Notes: generated by a model from the sequence alone, not told the origin. Shown: positions 8,378-15,165, counted from the first letter of the stretch. The stretch: 19,558 nucleotides of DNA from Clostridia bacterium (GCA_017938785.1 JAGBAU010000116.1:1-19558); one strand, 5' to 3'. Translations and numbers: made by a program.

Positions 8378-8406
8378 TTGATTTGTGTGAATTCGGGTGA
8401 TAAAAT
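8378..8406 (+). promoter_or_regulatory. Promoter of the deacetylase-like gene
   Basis: TTGATT (8378-8383), a 17-base spacer and TAAAAT (8401-8406) preceded by TG at 8398-8399 give an extended -10 sigma-A promoter. Transcription would start near 8413, before the GGAGAGG ribosome site at 8434-8440. Confidence 0.75.
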
Positions 8407-8448
8407 TAATATGATATATGTATCAGTATATACGGAGAGGTTTTGGAT

Positions 8449-9780
8449 ATGAGTCAGAATTCCGGTAACGGTACCCACCGTACGCTTACTGCCGATCAGA
8501 AGCGCCGTATTCTTGAAAAACGCAGAAGGCAAAAATTGAAAAAGCGCCTGATGATCATCGTGCCCATTGCGGTGATTGTGCTGGCTGCGCTGATCGTTCT
8601 TCTGGTGAATGTAGGCAAGGATATCAAGGAAGAAAAGCTTGCGCGCGAAGCAGCGATTCTCCAGGCCACCATCGAGGCCAACAAAACGCCTACGCCTGCG
8701 CCGACGCCGACTGCAACGCCTGTTCCGGAGCACTTTAATTATGATGAGGCCTATGTTGCCGCTGCGCGCGGTGAACAGGACGGTCCGATCATTACCCCGG
8801 ATTTTGCCAAGGTGGATCCTGCCAAGATGGACCGCTGGCCTGAGGTGAAGGAGGGCTTTATCCCCGTTCTTTATAAGGCGAAGACCACAGAAAACATCAT
8901 CGCCGTTACGGTCGACGACTGCTTCCAGGCAGATAACCTTCGCCAGATCGTACAGTGTGCGCTGGACAATAACGCGGATCTCACGATCTTCCCTATCGGC
9001 AAGAACCTTGAGATTGACGCCATTGCAAATGTGGTCAAATGGGCCTATGAAAGCGGCATGGAGATTGAAAACCACACCTACAACCACGCCGGCATGTACC
9101 ACTATGACGACGAGCGCATGATGAACGAGCTCTGGTATCAGAATGCCAAGGTGAGCGAAGTGCTCGGCGTAAACCATCAAATGCACTTTTTCCGTCCCAA
9201 GGGTGGAGATGAGCGTGATGACCAGCGTGTGCACGCCTATGTCAATCAGATGGGCTACAATGCAATCGCCATGTGGACCCAGTCCGGCTCTACGGATTCC
9301 ATGGAGAGCCTGTACAACAACCTGGCTCCTGGCCGCATCTACCTGTTCCATACCACGAATAATGATCTGAACAAGCTTCTGCAGTTCATTCCCGGCGCGA
9401 TTGCACGCGGTTACCGCCTGGTGACCCTGAACGAAATGTTCGGCCTTCCGGATAACGAGTCGAAGGATATTTCCACCGTCGGCGAAAGACCGGACCTCAA
9501 TGGATTCAAGGTTGCGCCTGCAAGGCTGAAGAAGACCAGCTATATCCGCGCAGCGGCAGTTGTGCAGAAGCGCCTGATTGAACTGGGCTGGCTCGAGGGC
9601 GAGGCAGACGGCGTATTCGGCAACAGCTCCTTTATTGCAACCGGCTTCTTCCAGATGGCCAGTGGTATCAAGGCCACGGGCGTAGCCGATACGGCAACCC
9701 AGAAGGCGCTCTTTGCGGATGATGCTGCAAGGGGAACCCCTGAAAAGATTGCTGAATTCAAAGCAAAGCTAGGTAAATAA
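8449..9780 (+). CDS. Membrane-anchored polysaccharide deacetylase-like (CE4/NodB) protein with peptidoglycan-binding domain
   Basis: A 443-residue type II envelope protein. It has a basic cytoplasmic N-terminus (KRRILEKRRRQKLKKR), one transmembrane helix at about 34-55, a charged stalk and a Thr/Pro linker (TPTPAPTPTATPVP, 80-93). A NodB-like domain spans about 135-335. Metal and base residues are present in VTVDDC (Asp156, Asp157) and HTYNH (His209, His213), with FRPKGG at 248-253 and YLFHT (His301). The usual TFDDGP is altered to TVDDCF. Residues 364-422 form a peptidoglycan-binding type 1 domain with VVQKRLIELGWLEGEADGVFG. The likely role is deacetylation of cell-wall glycan outside the membrane; the altered motif leaves activity uncertain. 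ATG 8449 follows GAGAGG by 8 bases; an in-frame TTG at 8443 is less likely. The gene is monocistronic, with its own promoter and terminator. Confidence 0.82.
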   Translation: MSQNSGNGTHRTLTADQKRRILEKRRRQKLKKRLMIIVPIAVIVLAALIVLLVNVGKDIKEEKLAREAAILQATIEANKTPTPAPTPTATPVPEHFNYDEAYVAAARGEQDGPIITPDFAKVDPAKMDRWPEVKEGFIPVLYKAKTTENIIAVTVDDCFQADNLRQIVQCALDNNADLTIFPIGKNLEIDAIANVVKWAYESGMEIENHTYNHAGMYHYDDERMMNELWYQNAKVSEVLGVNHQMHFFRPKGGDERDDQRVHAYVNQMGYNAIAMWTQSGSTDSMESLYNNLAPGRIYLFHTTNNDLNKLLQFIPGAIARGYRLVTLNEMFGLPDNESKDISTVGERPDLNGFKVAPARLKKTSYIRAAAVVQKRLIELGWLEGEADGVFGNSSFIATGFFQMASGIKATGVADTATQKALFADDAARGTPEKIAEFKAKLGK

Positions 9781-9783
9781 AAC

Positions 9784-9818
9784 AAAGGCGGAACCTGAAT
9801 TGGTTCCGCCTTTATTAT
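9784..9818. terminator. Bidirectional terminator between the deacetylase-like gene and htpG
   Basis: AAAGGCGGAACC (9784-9795) and GGTTCCGCCTTT (9802-9813) form a 12-base-pair stem. T-rich sequence follows on both strands: TTTATTAT on the + strand, and TTTGTTTTATTT on the - strand. It can therefore stop both converging transcripts. Confidence 0.88.
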
Positions 9819-9823
9819 GTATC

Positions 9824-9853
9824 AATGCCGCCTGAATCCAGTCAGGCGGCATT
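9824..9853 (-). terminator. Second hairpin after htpG
   Basis: AATGCCGCCTGA (9824-9835) and TCAGGCGGCATT (9842-9853) form a 12-base-pair stem with a 6-base loop, 4 bases after the htpG stop. It lacks a good T run in the - direction. It may work as a 3'-end stabiliser ahead of the stronger terminator next to it. Confidence 0.6.
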
Positions 9854-9857
9854 TGCT

Positions 9858-11699
9858 TTATGCTTCAATGATGCGGGTGAGCAACTGGTTGCTTCTCTTC
9901 AGGAAGTCCACCATGCGGTCGGCCACCAAGGGCTGACGTGCCATTTCGGCAAGGTCGGCTACCTGGGCGCAGATATCGCGGCTCATATCGTTGTCCTCGC
10001 TCTTTTCCAGCCACTTCACCAGGGGATGGCGGCTGTTGAGCACCAGGGTACGCTTTTCAGGCAGCTTCATATCCATGCCGCCCCAGCGTGCACTCATTTC
10101 GGTGAAACGGCGGTTCTGCTCGTCTACGGTGATCATGGCGATGGTGTCCTCGGCCTTAAAGGGCTTGAGCTGCACCTCAACCTCCTGGTCGTTCATGGCG
10201 CCGCGGAAGCGCTCTTCGAGCATCTTTCGGGTGTCTTCATCGGCTTCGCCTTCCTCAGTGAGGCCATCGGCTGCTGCGTCGATGCGCTTGAAGGAGAGCT
10301 TCTCCTCGCCGCCGTCGTATTCCAGGAAGCTGATGAAGTTGGTGTCGATCAGGGTGTTGAGCAACACGACGTCCTTGTCCTGGTCGTTGTACATCTTCAC
10401 CATCTGCGCCTGGCGCTTTTCATCGGAGGCATAGTATACAGTGCGCTCCTCGCCGTCGCAGTTCTTGTCGGCGTACTCGTTCAGGGTCATGTACTGGCCG
10501 TCGGTGGTCTTGAACAGGATGGCCTTCTTCACGCGCTCATAGAACTTGGCGTCCTTGATGCAGCCGTACTTCACGAAGGGATGGATGTCATCCCAATAGC
10601 GCTGGTAGTCCTCGCGCTTGGTGTTGAATTCGCTCACCAGGCGGTCGGCCACCTTGCGGGTGATGTAGGCGGACATTTTCTTTACATAACCGTCGTTCTG
10701 CAGGAAGGAACGGGATACGTTCAGCGGCAGGTCGGGGCAATCGATGGCGCCCTTGAGCAGCATCAGGAACTCGGGGATGACTTCCTTAATGTTATCCGCC
10801 ACGAATACCTGGTTGTTGTAGAGTTTAATAACGCCTTCACCGGCGGTGAATTCGTTCTTGAGCTTGGGGAAGTAGAGGATGCCCTTCAGGTTAAAGGGAA
10901 ATTCGGCGTTCAGGTGAATCCAGAACAGCGGATCATCCATGTCATGGAAGACCTTATGGTAGAAGGCAAGGTATTCCTCGTCGGTGCATTCATTGGGACG
11001 CTTCATCCACAGGGGATGGGTGTCGTTGATCTGCTGGGGTTCTTCCTTTTTATCATCTTCAGCTTCCTTTACTTCGGAAACGTAGACAGGGACAGGCATG
11101 AATGCGCAGTGCTTTTCAAGGGTGGAGCGCAGGGTCCACAGGTTCAGGAAGTTCTTGTCCTCTTCAGAAATGTGCAGGGTGATGCAGGTGCCGCGCTCGG
11201 CCTTTTCACATTCGGAGAGATCATACTCCATACCGTCCTCGCTGGTCCAGCGCACGGCGGGCTCATTGGCAATATAGCTCTTGCTTTCGATTTCAACCTT
11301 ATCGGAAACCATGAAGCAGCTGTAGAAGCCCAGGCCGAAGTGGCCGATGATGCCCTGGTCATCGTCCTTTTTTTCGCCGGCGTACTTCTGGATGAAGTCG
11401 GTGGCGCCGGAGAAGGCTACCTGTGCGATATACTTGACAATCTCCTCGCCGGTCATACCCAGGCCGTTGTCGATGATCTGGATGGTGCCTTCCTTGGGAT
11501 TGGTGATCATGTCCACGCGGTAATCCGCATTTTCAATATTTGCCTGGCCGGAAGAAACCAGACGCTTCATTTTGCTGATGGCGTCACAGGCATTGGAAAC
11601 CAGCTCGCGCACAAAGATATCCTTGTCGGAGTAGAGCCACTGTTTGATGACGGGCATTATGTTTTCGGCATTGATGGATACCGTTCCTTTTCCGTACAT
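9858..11699 (-). CDS. htpG: Molecular chaperone HtpG (bacterial Hsp90)
   Basis: A 613-residue cytoplasmic ATP-dependent chaperone acting as a dimer on non-native clients. The N-terminal GHKL domain shows ELVSNACDAISK (Glu32, Asn36, Asp39), DNGLGM at 77-82 and GHFGLGFYS at 119-127, the last being the lid and Walker-like glycine loop. The middle domain carries the gamma-phosphate-sensing Arg in NVSRSFLQ, followed by a typical C-terminal dimerisation domain. Length is normal. ATG 11699 follows GGAGGTGA. It is transcribed alone from a good promoter and sits under a CIRCE element, so heat-inducible repression by HrcA is expected. Confidence 0.96.
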   Translation of the reverse strand: MYGKGTVSINAENIMPVIKQWLYSDKDIFVRELVSNACDAISKMKRLVSSGQANIENADYRVDMITNPKEGTIQIIDNGLGMTGEEIVKYIAQVAFSGATDFIQKYAGEKKDDDQGIIGHFGLGFYSCFMVSDKVEIESKSYIANEPAVRWTSEDGMEYDLSECEKAERGTCITLHISEEDKNFLNLWTLRSTLEKHCAFMPVPVYVSEVKEAEDDKKEEPQQINDTHPLWMKRPNECTDEEYLAFYHKVFHDMDDPLFWIHLNAEFPFNLKGILYFPKLKNEFTAGEGVIKLYNNQVFVADNIKEVIPEFLMLLKGAIDCPDLPLNVSRSFLQNDGYVKKMSAYITRKVADRLVSEFNTKREDYQRYWDDIHPFVKYGCIKDAKFYERVKKAILFKTTDGQYMTLNEYADKNCDGEERTVYYASDEKRQAQMVKMYNDQDKDVVLLNTLIDTNFISFLEYDGGEEKLSFKRIDAAADGLTEEGEADEDTRKMLEERFRGAMNDQEVEVQLKPFKAEDTIAMITVDEQNRRFTEMSARWGGMDMKLPEKRTLVLNSRHPLVKWLEKSEDNDMSRDICAQVADLAEMARQPLVADRMVDFLKRSNQLLTRIIEA

Positions 11700-11731
11700 G
11701 GAAAATTCACCTCCGGGTTTTATTTGACCTT

Positions 11732-11759
11732 ATTTTACCACTATGCAACCAAAAGTCAA
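11732..11759 (-). promoter_or_regulatory. htpG promoter
   Basis: On the - strand, TTGACT (11759-11754), a 16-base spacer and TAAAAT (11737-11732). Transcription would start near 11725, leaving a short leader with GGAGGTGA before the start codon. Confidence 0.8.
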
Positions 11760-11765
11760 GGGAAA

Positions 11766-11792
11766 TTAGCACTCAAAAACAAAGAGTGCTAA
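11766..11792. promoter_or_regulatory. CIRCE element (HrcA operator)
   Basis: A perfect TTAGCACTC-N9-GAGTGCTAA, the consensus operator of the heat-shock repressor HrcA. It ends 6 bases upstream of the -35 box of htpG on the - strand. That is further upstream than in most groESL and dnaK operons, where CIRCE overlaps the transcription start or leader. Confidence 0.95.
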
Positions 11793-11857
11793 CATTTTTC
11801 TGAAAATTTACCGGATTCAACTAATGGTTGCTTGCAAACATAGATTGAAAATGATAG

Positions 11858-11887
11858 TATCAAGCCACAGGAAGCACCTGCTTGATA
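11858..11887. repeat. Inverted repeat / hairpin
   Basis: TATCAAGC (11858-11865) pairs with GCTTGATA (11880-11887). Inside it AGG (11869-11871) pairs with CCT (11877-11879), leaving a 3-base bulge on one side. No T run follows on either strand, so it is not a simple terminator. Confidence 0.6.
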
Positions 11888-11904
11888 TAGAAAGCCTGCA
11901 AATA

Positions 11905-11931
11905 AAAAGTCAAGTCCCAAATGAGACTTGA
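11905..11931 (-). terminator. Leftward intrinsic terminator downstream of the IS110 transposase
   Basis: On the - strand TCAAGTC (11931-11925) pairs with GACTTGA (11916-11910) around an 8-base loop and is followed by CTTTTTATTT. It would stop transposase transcripts about 200 bases after the stop codon, before they reach the htpG control region. Confidence 0.6.
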
Positions 11932-12034
11932 GAGAAAAAAGGCAGGAATATAGAGGGCAGAAAAATGCGTACACAAAACAAACCACCGCCAAAGCGCCGG
12001 TCAAAGAAGAGAAGTAGCACAGCCGTCACGTTTC

Positions 12035-12125
12035 GTCAAGGACAAGCGGCTGCGCCGTGCCTGCGGCATCCTTGACAAACCGCGCCGTCTGAGCTTCGCG
12101 GAGGTCAAGAGCTTGCGTGGCAAGC
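12035..12125 (-). repeat. GC-rich tandem hairpins at the transposase 3' side
   Basis: GTCAAGGA (12035-12042) pairs with TCCTTGAC (12069-12076) and encloses an inner GCCG/CGGC stem (12054-12067). A second perfect hairpin GCTTGC-GTG-GCAAGC lies at 12111-12125, five bases from the transposase stop. This is either the terminal structure of the IS110 element or part of a structured RNA read from it. Confidence 0.5.
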
Positions 12126-12129
12126 CCTG

Positions 12130-13371
12130 TCAGTCAGAGCTGCCCGATTCCAGTGTGGGCTGATCCCAAAGCCCTTTCGCCTTCAGACAGTCGCGAACCC
12201 GTCCATAGTAGATGCGCAGAAACTTGGTACCGCCAGCCGTCATGTAAACGTAGTAGGGCTTGCCCTCTGCCCGTTTCTTGTTCAGGAACTGGTAAACCGG
12301 GTCATCTGCAGGCTGGCGCTGAATCAGAATCGTCATAATGACGAACAGCGTCTTGCGCAGATACGGCGAGCCACGTTTGCTGGTGCGGTTGCTTCGGGCG
12401 TCCTTGTCACCGGACTGGTTCTTTCCGGGATCAGTACCCGCAAACGCCACCAGCGACTTCTGGTGGGTGAACCGGCGAAGGTCGCCGATCTCAGCCATGA
12501 GCTGCGGACCTACAGACTTGCCGACGCCGAACATGGCCATGACCGTCTCGTATTCCGGCAACTGAGAGGCCAGCCGGTTCATCTCGTCACGGTAGACTTC
12601 GACAGTGTGGGAAACAACGTTGAGCTGTGCAACGGCTTCTCTGACCAGGAGCTTTGCGGTGTCTGATTTGGGGACCAGTGCAATACGCTGGCGGGCGTGG
12701 GCGTGGATCTGAGCGGCCTTTGCTTCGCTGAAGTTATAGCCGTGCCGGCTGCACCATTTGAGGTAGCGCTCGTTGAAGGCATTCAGACTGAGCCTGGCAA
12801 CACAGTCCAGATGCCAGAAGGTATCGACAAAATCCACCCACTTCTGGCTGCCGTCGCTGCGCACAGGGCTGTCAAACAGCGAACGAATGCCCGGAAAGCT
12901 CTGCTCCAGCAGCGCGATGAGGTTGTTGGCGCAGGCCGTGCGGTTCTTGCTGGCCAGCTGATACTGGCGGTTCAGGGTCTTGAGCTGATAACGAATCGCG
13001 TCCATAGGGGTATATTGACGCAATTCGTCCCAGTTGTCAAGAGCGAATCTGGCGATCTTCACAGCGTCGGACTTATCCGTCTTGCCCCCGCGCAGCTTTC
13101 CATCTCCGTACTCCTTGATGAGCAGCGGATTGAGCGCAGAGACGAAGAAACCGGCTCCGTGCAGAAACTGCGCTACAGATTCGTAATAACGTCCTGTGTG
13201 TTCCATGACAACGCGCACACCGTCTCCCAGACCGTTCAGCGTCCCGGCCAGACGGTTCAGGCTCTCTGCGGTATGCGCAACTTCAAACGGCTTCAGGGTC
13301 ACTTTCGTCTTGGATTGGAGAACCGCGACCGTGCTCCTGCCGTTTGATACGTCGATCCCAACTGCAAACAT
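12130..13371 (-). CDS. IS110-family transposase (DEDD RuvC-like recombinase)
   Basis: A 413-residue recombinase of the IS110/IS1111 family. The N-terminal RuvC-like domain shows the acidic residues Asp7 (VGIDVSNG), Glu57 (VVMEHTGRYY), Asp99 and Asp102 (KTDKSDA). A coiled-coil region with KTLNRQYQLASKNR follows. The C-terminal Transposase_20 domain contains GVGKSVGPQLMAEIGD, a GTDPGKNQSG segment and SKRGSPYLRK, whose Ser331 is the expected nucleophile. ATG 13371 is chosen because GGGAGGA lies 6 bases upstream; the in-frame upstream codons at 13410 have no such site. All catalytic residues are intact, so the protein is likely active. In IS621 and relatives a bridge RNA made from the element's own end directs both target and donor; see the structured leader at 13395-13577. 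Confidence 0.95.
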   Translation of the reverse strand: MFAVGIDVSNGRSTVAVLQSKTKVTLKPFEVAHTAESLNRLAGTLNGLGDGVRVVMEHTGRYYESVAQFLHGAGFFVSALNPLLIKEYGDGKLRGGKTDKSDAVKIARFALDNWDELRQYTPMDAIRYQLKTLNRQYQLASKNRTACANNLIALLEQSFPGIRSLFDSPVRSDGSQKWVDFVDTFWHLDCVARLSLNAFNERYLKWCSRHGYNFSEAKAAQIHAHARQRIALVPKSDTAKLLVREAVAQLNVVSHTVEVYRDEMNRLASQLPEYETVMAMFGVGKSVGPQLMAEIGDLRRFTHQKSLVAFAGTDPGKNQSGDKDARSNRTSKRGSPYLRKTLFVIMTILIQRQPADDPVYQFLNKKRAEGKPYYVYMTAGGTKFLRIYYGRVRDCLKAKGLWDQPTLESGSSD

Positions 13372-13394
13372 ATGGATTCCTCCCGTTGTGAACT

Positions 13395-13577
13395 GCAATG
13401 GATGAACCACCTTTCCCCATTGCCGATTCCATCTGTTTGCTGACGCGAGTGTCCCCGTGACTATTTGAGGTTCTCCACCTGCACAAATCGAACGCTGCCA
13501 ATGGAAGGCTGGCTGACTGACTTTCTAACGAGCGCAAAGCTCTTGGAGAATCTTGCCAGACCATTGCCCTTCCATTG
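13395..13577 (-). ncRNA. Candidate IS110 bridge RNA / structured transposase leader
   Basis: On the - strand CAATGGAAGG (13577-13568) pairs with CCTTCCATTG (13508-13499). Inside, CTGGC (13559-13555) pairs with GCCAG (13513-13509). After an asymmetric 4/9-base internal loop, TTCT (13550-13547) pairs with AGAA (13526-13523). After a 4/3-base internal loop, GAGC (13542-13539) pairs with GCTC (13533-13530), capped by TTTGC. Further on, GCAATGG (13423-13417) pairs with CCATTGC (13401-13395), just before the transposase ribosome site. Nested stems with open internal loops, in about 200 non-coding bases at the transposase 5' side, match what is known of IS110-group bridge RNAs. The pairing was found by eye; transcript ends and guide bases are not determined. 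Confidence 0.5.
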
Positions 13578-13596
13578 TACAGCTTAGGCAATGAGA

Positions 13597-13635
13597 TGTC
13601 CCTCGCCTGTGACTGGCTGTCACGAACATGGGACA
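13597..13635. promoter_or_regulatory. Nested palindrome over the XRE-family gene promoter
   Basis: TGTCCC-N6-GTGAC-N5-GTCAC-N6-GGGACA: both pairs of arms are centred exactly on base 13616. The inner pair spans 13609-13623 and overlaps the putative -35 box (13617-13622). An operator bound by a dimeric or tetrameric HTH protein, perhaps the gene's own product, is likely. A terminal structure or target site of the adjacent IS110 element is the alternative. Confidence 0.55.
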
Positions 13636-13645
13636 AATATATAGT
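13617..13645 (+). promoter_or_regulatory. Putative promoter of the XRE-family gene
   Basis: CTGTCA (13617-13622), a 17-base spacer and TATAGT (13640-13645). The -35 overlaps the palindrome. It lies 17 bases before the ATG and transcription would start near 13652, leaving little room for a ribosome site, so a neighbouring start position is possible. Confidence 0.45.
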
Positions 13646-13661
13646 AACAGGAGCATGCACA

Positions 13662-15116
13662 ATGATTGATAATCGATTGGTCGGCAAGAAGATTTCATCT
13701 CTTCGCCAGGCAAACGGCCTGACCCAGCAGCAGCTGGCAGTGATGATGAACGTGTCCCACCAGGCTGTTTCCAAATGGGAAAGCGGCCAGGCTCTGCCGG
13801 ACATCCAAACCATGCTGGAATTGACCCGTTTTTTTGGTATCACGGTGGAGCAGCTCATTTCTGAAAATGAAATGATTGAAGAGAAACAAGAGGAAAATGC
13901 ATACAAAGAGCAGGCTTCGGCAGAACCTATGAACGAAAATAACAACCAGCCCAATACCGAAAAGGAGGTAAAGCATATGTCTATACAGCAGCTTTTGCAG
14001 ATGGCGCCCTTCATGTCCAAAGAAACCGTTGAAGAAATCGCCATGGAGATTGAAGGCGAGATTACCGCAGGCCAGATTGCACGCCTTGCACCCTATGTGC
14101 GCCCCGAATGTGTGGAACAGCTGATTGAAAAGCATAAGCCGGAACTCAGCTGGGAGAGCCTGCGGCGCATTGCACCCTTCATGAGCCGTGAATACGTGGA
14201 TAACCTGGCCCGTTCCATCGCAAGCGGCAAGGAAACGGTGAAGCAGTCCGCAGACAGCATCAACAAGACCATCAATGATATCGGCAAGGCCTTCGACGAC
14301 ATCGGCAAGGGCGTTGAAAAGGCGGTCAAGAAGGCCTGGCGATTCGGCGAAAGCGTAATCAATGAAGTTTCCAGCGCCATCAACGATCTGTCCAGCGAAG
14401 CGGAGGTGGCCACTGCACCCCATGTGCGCTCCGACCGCGCCATCGCTCTGCGCAAGCGCGCCTTTGAACGCGCGCTTGCAGACGAAAAGTGGGAGTGGAT
14501 CGGCAGCCACATCGCTGAACTGGACGGTGATCCTGAGCTTCGTACGAAGATTGCCGGCGGCGCACGAGAAGCCGGGATGAACGACTGGATCTGCAAGTAT
14601 ATGGGCGGCTATGCGGATGAAATCACCATTGAAGCAGCCATCCAGAACGGCAGCTGGAGCTGGTTGGGCGACAACGCATGGCAGATGGAAGCCTCTGTTC
14701 AGGAGAAGGTTGCCCTTGCGGCGGCGCGTGCAGAAAACTGGGAGTGGCTGGCAAACTACGCAGATCAGCTGTCCATCATGGGCTGTGCGCTGGAAATCGC
14801 AACTGCGGCCCTCCAAAATGGAGAGGACAATCTTGCGGTCCATCTGGCTGAAAACAAGCTGCTCCCTGCGGATTGTGCCGAGCTCGCGCGCATTGCCGTT
14901 GAAGGCGAGAAGTGGGAGTGTCTTGCCCGCCTAGCTGCGCTGATGGATGCGGAAGCCGTGGAAGCGCTCGCCGTCCAGCTTGCTGAGGATAAGAAGTGGG
15001 CGCAGGTACGGCTGCTTATGGAGCATGTGGGCGCCGATGCTGTCGAAAAGCTGATGGAAATCGCTGTGGATCAGGGGGATTTCGACGCCGTGGATATGCT
15101 GGATGCGCATCTCTAA
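13662..15116 (+). CDS. XRE-type HTH regulator with long helical-repeat C-terminus
   Basis: A 484-residue protein. Residues 1-67 are a clear Cro/C1-type DNA-binding domain: KISSLRQANGLTQQQLAVMM, then the recognition helix in NVSHQAVSKWESGQALPD. A Glu/Asn/Gln-rich linker (68-105) follows. Residues 106-190 carry repeats such as LLQMAPFMSKETVEEIA and LRRIAPFMSREYVDNLA. The remainder is rich in units of about 25-30 residues with conserved WEW or WSW (KWEWIGSHIAEL, NWEWLANYADQL, KWECLARLAALM), an alpha-solenoid pattern fit for protein or ligand binding. The signal it senses is unknown. ATG 13662 is preceded by CAGGAG; the frame extends upstream through promoter DNA and was not used. A strong in-frame start site exists at codon 106. 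It stands alone, with a terminator after it. Confidence 0.82.
   Translation: MIDNRLVGKKISSLRQANGLTQQQLAVMMNVSHQAVSKWESGQALPDIQTMLELTRFFGITVEQLISENEMIEEKQEENAYKEQASAEPMNENNNQPNTEKEVKHMSIQQLLQMAPFMSKETVEEIAMEIEGEITAGQIARLAPYVRPECVEQLIEKHKPELSWESLRRIAPFMSREYVDNLARSIASGKETVKQSADSINKTINDIGKAFDDIGKGVEKAVKKAWRFGESVINEVSSAINDLSSEAEVATAPHVRSDRAIALRKRAFERALADEKWEWIGSHIAELDGDPELRTKIAGGAREAGMNDWICKYMGGYADEITIEAAIQNGSWSWLGDNAWQMEASVQEKVALAAARAENWEWLANYADQLSIMGCALEIATAALQNGEDNLAVHLAENKLLPADCAELARIAVEGEKWECLARLAALMDAEAVEALAVQLAEDKKWAQVRLLMEHVGADAVEKLMEIAVDQGDFDAVDMLDAHL
13961..13979 (+). promoter_or_regulatory. Internal ribosome binding site and ATG inside the XRE-family gene
   Basis: AAAGGAGGT at 13961-13969 lies 8 bases before an in-frame ATG at 13977 (codon 106, MSIQQLLQ), exactly where the linker ends and the repeat domain begins. 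It is better than the ribosome site of the full-length start. Two products, with and without the HTH, are plausible. Confidence 0.65.
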
Positions 15117-15133
15117 ACGTTTTTTAATCAAGT

Positions 15134-15165
15134 AAAGGGAAGTTCAAATGAGCTTCCCTCTTTTG
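15134..15165 (+). terminator. Intrinsic terminator of the XRE-family gene
   Basis: AGGGAAG (15136-15142) pairs with CTTCCCT (15153-15159) around a 10-base loop and is followed by CTTTT. It lies 20 bases after the stop codon. Confidence 0.8.

Larger units (their letters stand above)
11793..12129. other. Gene-free, hairpin-rich interval between CIRCE and the IS110 transposase
   Basis: No convincing gene was found in these 337 bases. The left part is A+T rich and the right part (from about 11990) is much richer in G+C, suggesting the element boundary lies within. It contains a hairpin at 11858-11887, a leftward terminator at 11905-11931, and two GC-rich hairpins at 12035-12076 and 12111-12125. 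A leftward 71-residue frame overlaps the CIRCE element and was not accepted. A rightward basic 37-codon frame from 11964 has only a weak ribosome site. Confidence 0.6.
12035..13577 (-). mobile_element. IS110-family insertion sequence (ends approximate)
   Basis: The element carries a single DEDD transposase with structured non-coding flanks on both sides. IS110 elements lack terminal inverted repeats and usually do not make target duplications, so the ends cannot be fixed from one copy. The limits given are the outermost recognised structures. It sits in the intergenic region between leftward htpG and the rightward regulator gene, and interrupts no recognised gene. Confidence 0.7.

Noticed and set aside
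8371..9351. Leftward open frame of 326 codons opposite the deacetylase-like gene
   Set aside because: It runs through that gene's promoter and its translation shows no domain, while the + strand has promoter, ribosome site and CE4 motifs.
9825..11792. Rightward open frame of 655 codons opposite htpG
   Set aside because: It is a shadow of htpG on the other strand and even runs through the htpG promoter and CIRCE operator. No recognisable domain.
11789..12004. Leftward 71-codon hydrophobic frame between the transposase and htpG
   Set aside because: It ends inside the CIRCE element, covers two hairpins and has no ribosome site.
11964..12077. Rightward 37-codon basic frame (MRTQNKPPPKRRSKKRSS)
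   Set aside because: Only a weak AGAGGG site precedes it, it overlaps the GC-rich hairpin and no homologous family is recognised. It may be a chance frame in element DNA.
13372..13410. Upstream extension of the transposase start to 13410
   Set aside because: The extension crosses the GGGAGGA ribosome site that serves ATG 13371, and the extra 13 residues do not belong to the RuvC-like fold.
13499..13577. Reading the 10-base inverted repeat as terminal inverted repeats of the insertion sequence
   Set aside because: Both arms lie on the same side of the transposase, only 59 bases apart, so they form a stem and not element ends.
13575..13661. Upstream extension of the XRE-family gene to 13575
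   Set aside because: It would run through the palindrome and promoter. The HTH domain begins right after ATG 13662, which has CAGGAG in front.
13695..14843. Leftward open frame of 382 codons opposite the XRE-family gene
   Set aside because: Antisense shadow; the + strand product has clear HTH and repeat structure.
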